Below, one piece after another: positions 1-4,615 of a stretch of 7,112 nucleotides of DNA. Origin of the DNA: Methanomassiliicoccaceae archaeon (GTDB taxonomy: Archaea; Thermoplasmatota; Thermoplasmata; Methanomassiliicoccales; Methanomethylophilaceae). The stretch lies in assembly GCA_031260545.1 (NCBI GenBank), contig JAIRJQ010000069.1, positions 1-7,112 on the forward strand, given 5' to 3'. The notes under the pieces were generated by a model. It had not been told where the DNA came from. It saw only the letters and a list, made by a program, of their open reading frames with translations, and did no database searches. Each line of letters begins with the position of its first letter. The first letter of the stretch is position 1. The position numbers were made by a program, and so were the translations under genes.

Positions 1-166
1 CCAAACTTTCGCTGCGTTTCTTGTTCTTTGCTGCCGCCAGGCCGATCAGCTCTCCGGTGAGCGCGTCCTGCAGGTTCGCGGTGCTTTCTTTCTTTCCGCA
101 TACTCCGTTAATTGTGCAGCCTTGTCCCTTGGCTGTCTGTTCGCATTGAAAACAAAACATCGACAT
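1..166 (-). CDS. hcp: Hybrid cluster protein (Hcp, prismane family), N-terminal part, cut by the window edge
   Basis: Reading the minus strand from ATG at 166 gives 55 residues beginning MSMFCFQCEQTAKGQGCT and continuing past base 1. Four cysteines at residues 5, 8, 17 and 23 give the spacing C-x2-C-x8-C-x5-C. This is the N-terminal [4Fe-4S] ligand pattern of Hcp from strict anaerobes; the enterobacterial type has wider spacing. Known family role: a cytosolic Fe-S enzyme with a hybrid Fe-S-O cluster, earlier called hydroxylamine reductase, now mostly linked to NO reduction and nitrosative stress. The start at 166 is preferred because GGAGGAG (177-183 on the plus strand, read in reverse) lies 10 nt upstream; the second ATG at 160 would be 16 nt away. 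The gene is divergent from a Crp/Fnr regulator, a pairing known in bacteria. The hybrid-cluster ligands and domains 2-3 lie outside the window, so an intact gene cannot be confirmed. Confidence 0.9.
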   Translation of the reverse strand, partial: MSMFCFQCEQTAKGQGCTINGVCGKKESTANLQDALTGELIGLAAAKNKKRSESL

Positions 167-257
167 TTTTTTCAAACTCCTCCGTTTTAATGCTATAATA
201 ACCATACTACAATAAATACATTGATATTGTTGTATAAACAACAAGAGTTGATAGAAC
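167..257. promoter_or_regulatory. Divergent hcp / crp-fnr control region
   Basis: This 91-bp AT-rich gap carries the promoters of both flanking genes. For hcp (minus strand), GTATTTATT at 219-211 is a TATA-like box that would place the transcript start near 189, leaving a short leader that contains the GGAGGAG ribosome site. For the regulator (plus strand), TATAAA at 233-238 lies about 22 bp before the GTG at 258. That is slightly closer than usual and suggests a leaderless or nearly leaderless mRNA. An alternative box, AATAAATA at 211-218, would give a leader of roughly 16 nt. Box positions are read by eye. Confidence 0.55.
227..244. promoter_or_regulatory. Perfect 18-bp palindrome, probable Crp/Fnr-family operator
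   Basis: TTGTTGT-ATAA-ACAACAA is a perfect inverted repeat with 7-bp arms and a 4-nt centre. Its inner geometry, TGTTG-N6-CAACA, matches the two-fold layout of CRP sites (TGTGA-N6-TCACA) and of FNR/HcpR-type sites. It covers the TATAAA box of the regulator gene, so binding there should block that promoter (autorepression). It lies just upstream of the putative hcp TATA box, where an activator could help recruit TBP/TFB. The palindrome is seen directly; which protein binds it is inferred from adjacency. Confidence 0.65.
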
Positions 258-917
258 GTGAAAAAGATATTCGAAAATGTCAAAGAAAATCCACTTTTCA
301 GCGACATCGCGTTCAGTGATTTTGAACGGATGATAAAGTGTCTGAACGCAGAGACACGAACATATCGTAAGAACGAGGTCATACTGCGCTCCGGCGACAC
401 AGTGAATTTTGTAGGACTTGTGTTGTCGGGAGGCGTGAACATCAAAAAAGAAGATAATGACGGACGCATCGTGATACTTACGGATCTTGGGATATCCGAA
501 GCATTCGGCGAGGTCTTCGCGTGTGCCGGCATATCTCAGAGCCCGGTGACGATACAGGCGGCGGAGGATTCAGAGATATTGTTCTTCAATTACAGAAAAA
601 TAATAACAACGTGCACATCCGCCTGCCCTTTCCATGCGAAGCTTATAGAGAACATGATGAGGCTGGTGGCCCAGAAGAACATAGAGCTCGCTCAGAAGAT
701 AGATATACTTTCTAAAAGGACCACGAGAGACAAACTTCTTTGTTTCTTTGATATGCATAGAGGCGCCGCAAAAAGATTCACCATACCGTTCGACAGAGAA
801 GAGCTGGCACAATACCTCTGCGTAGACCGCAGCGCCATGTCCAACGAACTCTGCAAGATGCGTTCGGAAGGTATAATAAAATTTCAGAGGAACACTTTTG
901 AACTCTTAAAAATATGA
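258..917 (+). CDS. Crp/Fnr-family transcriptional regulator (HcpR-like by context)
   Basis: A 219-residue protein of normal length for Crp/Fnr. Residues about 15-120 form the cyclic-nucleotide-binding-type beta-roll, with the usual NPLFSDI start, a conserved glycine-rich turn (VLSGGVNI) and EAFGEVFA. A long dimerisation helix follows (about 125-150). The C-terminal winged helix (about 153-217) contains the recognition-helix region LCVDRSAMSNELCKMRSEGI. Seven cysteines (28, 89, 119, 123, 162, 188, 199) include a C119-x3-C123 pair. They do not form the N-terminal FNR cluster motif, so the sensed ligand is unknown; heme or NO sensing is possible by analogy with bacterial HcpR. The GTG start is forced by an in-frame TAG 6 nt upstream, and no good ribosome site precedes it. 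The gene is divergent from hcp with a palindrome between them, so it probably regulates hcp and itself. The family is typical of bacteria, and the sequence looks clostridial in style, which suggests transfer into the archaeon. Confidence 0.88.
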   Translation: MKKIFENVKENPLFSDIAFSDFERMIKCLNAETRTYRKNEVILRSGDTVNFVGLVLSGGVNIKKEDNDGRIVILTDLGISEAFGEVFACAGISQSPVTIQAAEDSEILFFNYRKIITTCTSACPFHAKLIENMMRLVAQKNIELAQKIDILSKRTTRDKLLCFFDMHRGAAKRFTIPFDREELAQYLCVDRSAMSNELCKMRSEGIIKFQRNTFELLKI

Positions 918-985
918 AATAATGTGGATGTTCTGACATATCTCTGTTAATACCTTCACATGTTGCGGTGTAATAAACGATATCT

Positions 986-1007
986 TTAATTAACATGCTG
1001 TAATTAA
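986..1007. promoter_or_regulatory. AT-rich imperfect palindrome in the promoter of the following small gene
   Basis: TTAATTA at 986-992 is repeated in inverted form as TAATTAA at 1001-1007. Allowing one bulged A, the arms extend to about 9 bp around a TGC loop. It sits 16 bp before the ATG at 1023, where a TATA element would also be expected, so it may be an operator or simply an AT-rich promoter core. An AGGTG ribosome site (1013-1017) follows, 5 nt before the start codon. The remainder of 918-1022 shows no gene and no clear terminator for the upstream regulator. Confidence 0.35.
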
Positions 1008-1022
1008 TATTTAGGTGCGCGA

Positions 1023-1340
1023 ATGGGAGAATGTAAGGCTACGGTCGATGCCGGCGTATGCAAGATGATCACGGTCATTAAAGCAAAGATGAATGCGGAC
1101 GGATACGTTGAACTTGAGATAGACAGCGAGTGTCCGAACATCCTGAGGATGTCCTGGGCTCTGGAACCGGAGTTCGCATTCATGGTCGTCGAAGCTCCCA
1201 TGAACACAACGCAGATATACAAGATCGCAAGCGAAGAGCTTCCGCATACCGCATGTCCCGTCCCGTCCGCGATGATAAAGGCGATCGAGGTCGCCGGCGA
1301 TCTGGGAATAAAAAGGGACGTGAGCATCAAAATAGAATGA
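1023..1340 (+). CDS. Small conserved archaeal protein of unknown function with four cysteines
   Basis: A 105-residue soluble protein, with no signal peptide or membrane segment. Visible landmarks are DAGVCKMITVIKA near the start (C13), SECPNI (C37) and a C-terminal block with HTACPVPSAMIKAIEVAGD (C78) ending in DVSIKIE; C4 is the fourth cysteine. The pattern of a DAG-x-C opening and an H-x-x-CP-x-P-x-A-x-I-K-A-x-E block recalls, from memory, a small family of methanogen proteins listed as a domain of unknown function (possibly DUF6951). I could not check this. The cysteines could bind a metal or Fe-S cluster, or be redox active. ATG 1023 is supported by an AGGTG site 5 nt upstream. The gene is probably co-transcribed with the small gene at 1412, but a hairpin follows its stop codon directly. 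No function is proposed. Confidence 0.8.
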   Translation: MGECKATVDAGVCKMITVIKAKMNADGYVELEIDSECPNILRMSWALEPEFAFMVVEAPMNTTQIYKIASEELPHTACPVPSAMIKAIEVAGDLGIKRDVSIKIE

Positions 1341-1341
1341 T

Positions 1342-1364
1342 CCTTCGGATCTTTGATCCGGAGG
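1342..1364 (+). other. 10-bp stem hairpin directly after the stop codon
   Basis: CCTTCGGATC, a TTT loop and GATCCGGAGG form a 10-bp stem (nine Watson-Crick pairs and one G-U pair in RNA) starting one base after the TGA at 1338-1340. No U-tract follows, so it is not a standard archaeal terminator. It could protect the mRNA 3' end, be an RNA processing point between the two small genes, or hide the GGAGG in its 3' arm. No start codon lies at working distance from that GGAGG. Confidence 0.5.
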
Positions 1365-1411
1365 CGGCGGATCGGAATATCTGCACACAAGCGTAAAGGG
1401 GCGGCGAATGT

Positions 1412-1669
1412 ATGTTCGATATGGAAGAACTGGAAAGAAGAATCGGTAGACTTGTGATTGAATATGAGTTAGGGGCTGTGCAGGCCATGGTGGCCGCCAT
1501 GGACGAGATGGGCATCCCCAATCCCACGATAATAAAATTCCTCGGCAGAACGCCTAATGTCGTCTCGAATGCGAGATCGCATGCAAGGCATAAGATCAAC
1601 GTGATGAATGGCGAGTACGTAACGCATACAAATATCGCCGGATCCCTTCAGGCCGAGGAAGAGGAGTGA
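1412..1669 (+). CDS. Small protein of unknown function, possible helix-turn-helix
   Basis: An 85-residue protein that I do not recognise. Residues 4-35 (MEELERRIGRLVIEYELG and onward) look like one or two amphipathic helices. Residues about 36-62 (IPNPTIIKFLGRTPNVVSNA, then RSHARHKI) could form a basic helix-turn-helix. The tail is acidic (QAEEEE). The size and layout would fit a small DNA-binding or protein-interaction factor, but that is inference. The ATG at 1412 is preceded by a G-rich stretch (GGGGCGG, 1398-1404), a weak ribosome site; an internal ATG at 1421 is also possible. It lies 71 nt after the previous small gene on the same strand and probably shares its transcript. No plus-strand U-tract terminator is visible after it. 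Moderate confidence that it is a real gene, from its coding-like composition and the lack of a better frame on either strand. Confidence 0.6.
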   Translation: MFDMEELERRIGRLVIEYELGAVQAMVAAMDEMGIPNPTIIKFLGRTPNVVSNARSHARHKINVMNGEYVTHTNIAGSLQAEEEE

Positions 1670-1719
1670 TATTGCGGTCTGCCGTACATCATGCAGCTTC
1701 GTATGAATTAAAAAAATAT

Positions 1720-1740
1720 AAAAAAAGGGGCTTGCGCCCC
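1720..1740 (-). terminator. Terminator of the hdrCB operon
   Basis: On the minus strand, GGGGC-GCAA-GCCCC (1740-1727) forms a 5-bp GC stem with a 4-nt loop, followed at once by seven T (1726-1720), then ATA and another T-run. It begins 11 nt after the hdrB stop codon. A stable hairpin followed by a U-tract is a strong termination signal, and U-tracts alone terminate archaeal RNA polymerase. The plus strand has no equivalent U-run. Confidence 0.85.
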
Positions 1741-1750
1741 GCGATCTGTT

Positions 1751-2596
1751 TTAAAGTTTTACAGGTGTTGCGTGGACGTTGAGACCGAGATCCTTCGCAT
1801 CCATTCCGAACGCAATACCGTAGAGCTGCGAAAGGTGGAGCACCGGGAACGCAAATCCGGAGTCTTTCTGACCGGCATCGAACTGAAGGTGACAGAACGG
1901 ACATACGTCTATTATCATCTCCGCGCCGCCGGCCTTTATGTTCTCCAAGTTCGCTTTGGTGAACTTCAGCGCCGTTTCGCCGAACTGTGATCTTAAGCCT
2001 CCTCCGGCGCCGCAGCACATCATCTTCTGCTGTCTCGGCATGCTCTCAGCGCCTGTTGCTGCAATGAGCTCGTCAAGTATCTTCGGGTTCTCCGGATCGT
2101 CGAGACCTTTTATGTTGCTCGGCTTCAGGAAGTGGCATCCGTAGAATGCGGCCGCTTTGTACGACAGCGGTTTCTTTATTGCCGCCTTTATCGCCTCGAT
2201 GCCTACTTCTTTGTACAATACCTCGGCGAAATGTTTCACTTTGGTGTTGCCGCTGTATTTCAATCCTATTTCAGCGAGTACCTTGTTAACGCTCTCGAGC
2301 ATCTTTTTGTCCTCGTGCAGTTCGTGGGCCGCATCAAATAATGAACCGTAGCAGCCGTTGCATATTGTCACGATGTCCAATCCTGCTTTCTCGGCCAATG
2401 CGAGATTTCTCGCTGCCGCAGCTAACCATGTTGCTTTGCTGAATGATTTTATCACACCCGGCGCGGGGCAGCAGTTTGCGTCAGTAAGATCGACAAGCTC
2501 TATGTCCAGCGCCTTGAATACCTCTCTCGTTGACTTCTCGATACCGGGGTATCTCAAAGGTGCTATACATCCTAGGAAAAATGCATATTTTGCCAT
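1751..2596 (-). CDS. hdrB: Heterodisulfide reductase subunit B
   Basis: A 281-residue protein with two CCG domains. The cysteines fit the family signature exactly: C10-x31-C42C43-x35-C79-x2-C82 in the first half and C154-x39-C194C195-x36-C232-x2-C235 in the second. Known role: HdrB carries two non-cubane [4Fe-4S] clusters and is the site where the CoM-S-S-CoB heterodisulfide is reduced to the two free thiols at the end of methanogenesis, in the cytosolic HdrABC complex with MvhADG. All ten ligands are present and the length is normal, so it should be active. The start codon lies 2 nt after the hdrC stop, with GGTGG (minus strand, 2608-2604) 7 nt upstream inside the end of hdrC, so the two are translationally linked. 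hdrA is not in the window; separate hdrA and hdrCB loci are normal in many methanogens. Confidence 0.97.
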   Translation of the reverse strand: MAKYAFFLGCIAPLRYPGIEKSTREVFKALDIELVDLTDANCCPAPGVIKSFSKATWLAAAARNLALAEKAGLDIVTICNGCYGSLFDAAHELHEDKKMLESVNKVLAEIGLKYSGNTKVKHFAEVLYKEVGIEAIKAAIKKPLSYKAAAFYGCHFLKPSNIKGLDDPENPKILDELIAATGAESMPRQQKMMCCGAGGGLRSQFGETALKFTKANLENIKAGGAEMIIDVCPFCHLQFDAGQKDSGFAFPVLHLSQLYGIAFGMDAKDLGLNVHATPVKL

Positions 2597-2598
2597 TT

Positions 2599-3093
2599 TT
2601 ATGCCACCAGCTTTTTGAATCCCGTAAGATTCAGTATTTTATCGAAATCGGCCATTGCAGCCGGGTTGTTCATCACTGTGGGAGGGTTCTCCGGAAGACC
2701 GAGTTCCTTCCTGAGTGCTTTTATCTTGTCGTTGTTGTCGACCGTGTGACCAACTTTTATCAAATTGGCAGCGACCTTCTTGTGGCCGTCGTACATTTTT
2801 CCGTTAACAACGGCGATGTTCCTTAACGCTGTTACAACATCAACTATCTGTACATCGCGCGGACATCTCTCCGAGCATGTGTAACACGTTGTGCACTGCC
2901 AAAGGTCCTCGCTGTTCACTGTCTCATCTTTCAATCCCAATTGCGCAGCCCTCATGAGCTTCCTTATCCTGTACGCCACGAACTTGCCCGAAGGGCAGCC
3001 CGCTGTGCAGGTACCGCACTGGAAGCATAACATGACCGTTGCGCCGCCATTCTTGGCGATCTCATCCGTAAATCCGGGTACTGGTGCAACCAT
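2599..3093 (-). CDS. hdrC: Heterodisulfide reductase subunit C
   Basis: A 164-residue ferredoxin-like protein. Two classical [4Fe-4S] motifs are complete: C23-x2-C26-x2-C29-x3-C33 (within MLCFQCGTCTAGCPSG) and C67-x2-C70-x2-C73-x3-C77 (QCTTCYTCSERCP). Known role: HdrC passes electrons from the flavin subunit HdrA to the catalytic HdrB in the cytosolic complex. The C-terminal third has no cysteines and is mostly helical, as in other HdrC proteins. The start at 3093 is supported by AAGG (minus strand, 3104-3101) 7 nt upstream. It is the first gene of the hdrC-hdrB operon, whose promoter lies in 3094-3176. HdrE-type membrane partners are absent, which points to the soluble rather than the membrane-bound enzyme. 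The distinction from succinate dehydrogenase or glycolate oxidase Fe-S subunits is clear from size and from its hdrB neighbour. Confidence 0.96.
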   Translation of the reverse strand: MVAPVPGFTDEIAKNGGATVMLCFQCGTCTAGCPSGKFVAYRIRKLMRAAQLGLKDETVNSEDLWQCTTCYTCSERCPRDVQIVDVVTALRNIAVVNGKMYDGHKKVAANLIKVGHTVDNNDKIKALRKELGLPENPPTVMNNPAAMADFDKILNLTGFKKLVA

Positions 3094-3124
3094 AATATTA
3101 CCTTAGCAGAGGATCACTCTTTTT

Positions 3125-3132
3125 GTATATAA
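3125..3132 (-). promoter_or_regulatory. TATA-like box of the hdrCB promoter
   Basis: TTATATAC on the minus strand (3132-3125), within a longer AT-rich run, lies about 35 bp upstream of the hdrC start codon. This predicts transcription starting near 3102-3105 and a leader of only about 10 nt, just enough to include the AAGG ribosome site. It is placed by eye from archaeal promoter spacing. Confidence 0.5.
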
Positions 3133-3154
3133 TAAGAGAAGATGAATATCAAAG

Positions 3155-3178
3155 AGTATTACCATTTACGGTAATACT
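3155..3178. promoter_or_regulatory. Perfect 24-bp palindrome upstream of hdrC, probable operator
   Basis: AGTATTACC-N6-GGTAATACT has perfect 9-bp arms around a 6-nt spacer. It lies 23-46 bp upstream of the hdrC TATA-like box and overlaps the last codon and TAG stop of the ModE-like regulator. Its two-fold layout and spacing are like those of sites bound by dimeric winged-helix regulators such as ModE. It is not followed by a U-tract on the minus strand, which argues against a simple terminator. A partial half-site, AGTATTA, recurs at 3991-3997 in front of the regulator gene itself. Confidence 0.6.
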
Positions 3179-3971
3179 ATTTCCTTCTTATCAATTCGGC
3201 GATCAGTCTTTCCGTTGTTTCCGTCAGTTCATGATAAACGGCGAGGATCGAATGCCTCAGCAATGACGGGTCGGTGGAACTGTGCACCCTCTTTCCTTTC
3301 CTTAGCAATAAGATCTCGTCAATGAAGAAACTCTTCCCTGAATCAAAAAGATCGTTCACCGACATGGTCTCGGAATCTATCGTATATTCCTTTCCTATCG
3401 AATCCAAATGCCTGAACGCTATCCTCTGTGCTCCGTAACGGTATCTGATGTACGACGGTCCTTTATCAACATGGACCATATCCATTTGGGCTATCTCCTG
3501 CCATTGCAGTCCGTCGTCATCAAAAACATGCACTGGGTCATCCAGTATCACTACGTTCGCGTCACCGCTCTTGAGCATCCTTAGGTTCACGTGATCATCG
3601 GATATCAGAAGGTCTGCGCCGGGGTCCGCGAATGATAATACGGACATCAGCAGTTCTTCCGTGACCGGTGAGCAGGCTACGGTGAATCTTCTTTTATCGG
3701 ACAGTTTTGCATCTGCAGTGCTCAGCGATCTCAGTAATGCCGCTGCTTTTTCAGTGAGCTTCGATCCGCGCGGAGTTGCTGTCAATAAAGCTTCTCCGAT
3801 CGACGTTTCCATTTCTTTTATATGGCGGTACGCCACCGGCGCTGATATCCCGAGCGTTTTGGCGGCGGCGTTGATGCTGCCTGTTTCATGCACTGCGTAC
3901 AGCACCCTCATTTGTTTTTCTTTTATCGTCTTTCCGCCGGATACGGCGGCCGCCTTTATCTTTACGTCCAC
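3177..3971 (-). CDS. ModE/LysR-like transcriptional regulator with periplasmic-binding-protein-like sensor domain
   Basis: With the GTG start at 3971 the protein has 264 residues. Residues about 15-80 form a LysR/ModE-type winged helix (MRVLYAVHETGSINAAAKTL, then GISAPVAYRHIKEME). Residues about 95-230 resemble a substrate-binding fold, opening with RRFTVACSPVTEELLMSVLS. No ModE-type MOP/TOBE repeats are seen, so molybdate or tungstate is not the certain ligand. The open frame extends to an ATG at 4022, adding 17 hydrophobic residues (MIVLSACRLILIHQYHA). I prefer the GTG because family members begin at VDVKIKA-like strands and because TTAATA (3998-3993) lies about 25 bp upstream, fitting a leaderless mRNA; neither start has a ribosome site. 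The gene sits directly upstream of hdrCB in the same direction with a large palindrome between, so it likely controls hdrCB. Ligand and sign of regulation are unknown. Confidence 0.82.
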   Translation of the reverse strand: MDVKIKAAAVSGGKTIKEKQMRVLYAVHETGSINAAAKTLGISAPVAYRHIKEMETSIGEALLTATPRGSKLTEKAAALLRSLSTADAKLSDKRRFTVACSPVTEELLMSVLSFADPGADLLISDDHVNLRMLKSGDANVVILDDPVHVFDDDGLQWQEIAQMDMVHVDKGPSYIRYRYGAQRIAFRHLDSIGKEYTIDSETMSVNDLFDSGKSFFIDEILLLRKGKRVHSSTDPSLLRHSILAVYHELTETTERLIAELIRRK

Positions 3972-4087
3972 AGCATGATATTGATGAATGAGTATTAATC
4001 TGCAAGCAGAAAGAACGATCATTTTTCAATTAATAACGGAGCATAAAAATAAAGATCGACAGACCGCCTTTTCATTTGACGGCACGG

Positions 4088-4098
4088 AATATATTTAA
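4088..4098 (+). promoter_or_regulatory. TATA-like box of the hydrogenase maturation protease gene
   Basis: AATATATTTAA is centred about 31 bp before the ATG at 4124, predicting a transcript start near 4120 and a leader of only a few bases. No convincing ribosome site precedes the ATG, which agrees with leaderless translation. The rest of the 4023-4123 gap is AT-rich and carries no other feature I can support. Confidence 0.5.
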
Positions 4099-4123
4099 CC
4101 GATGATGTTGCTGGAACGGGAAG

Positions 4124-4615
4124 ATGAATCAGCGCAAACTATCGGATACCATTCTGGTGATCGGTCTCGGAAGTCCGATAATGACCGATGACGCCATCGG
4201 TCTTAAGGTGGTCGATACGATCGGATCAATGGGTCTGAGAAACATCGAAACACAGCAGGAAGCGATCGGCGGACTGGACATAATCCCTGTGATATTGGGA
4301 TATCGCAATGTGATCATCGTTGACGCCATAAAGACCGGTTCGTATGCACCGGGGACTGTGATCATCTTTGATCCCGAGGATTTTGAACCTACGGTAGGGA
4401 ACGCATCCGCACACGGCGTCAATTTAGCAACTGCGATGCACATCGGACGTCAGCTGGAACCGGAAGGGATGCCTGAATCGGTGAAATTCGTTGCGATAGA
4501 GGTATCCGATATAATTACCGTAAGCGAAAGCATGACGGACGCCGTTGCGTCCGCTTTGCCTGATGCCGTGAACGCTGTTCTTGACATCATCGGAAATATT
4601 CAGATGTCCATCTGA
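4124..4615 (+). CDS. [NiFe]-hydrogenase maturation protease (HyaD/HybD/HycI family, peptidase M52)
   Basis: A 163-residue cytosolic endopeptidase of normal family length. The signature GLGSPIMTDDAIG (residues 14-26) is a clear G-x-G-N/S-x4-D-D/E-x-x-G motif. D23, D67 (in IIVDAIK) and H97 (in SAHGVNLATA) line up with the nickel-sensing residues E16, D62 and H93 of E. coli HybD. Known role: after nickel insertion the protease removes the C-terminal tail of a hydrogenase large subunit, allowing final folding. Candidate clients in a methanogen are MvhA (partner of HdrABC), an Ech-type or an F420-reducing enzyme; which one cannot be told here because no hydrogenase genes are in the window. The gene is alone on its strand, has its own TATA-like box, and its 3' end overlaps the convergent M16 peptidase gene by 16 bp. 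Confidence 0.92.
   Translation: MNQRKLSDTILVIGLGSPIMTDDAIGLKVVDTIGSMGLRNIETQQEAIGGLDIIPVILGYRNVIIVDAIKTGSYAPGTVIIFDPEDFEPTVGNASAHGVNLATAMHIGRQLEPEGMPESVKFVAIEVSDIITVSESMTDAVASALPDAVNAVLDIIGNIQMSI

Noticed and set aside
1004..1390. Minus-strand open frames opposite the small four-cysteine gene
   Set aside because: They are antisense to a gene with a good ribosome site and family-like motifs, and their own sequences show no recognisable domain or ribosome site.
1727..1740. The GC hairpin as a terminator for the plus-strand small genes
   Set aside because: The U-tract is only on the minus-strand side; downstream on the plus strand there is only a weak TTTT run some bases later.
1751..2826. Several plus-strand open frames of 68-109 residues across hdrB and hdrC
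   Set aside because: They run opposite two unambiguous genes with complete Fe-S motifs and are shadows of their codon bias.
3155..3178. The large palindrome as terminator of the regulator gene
   Set aside because: No U-tract follows on the minus strand and it begins within the coding end; an operator for hdrCB explains position and symmetry better, though a termination role is not excluded.
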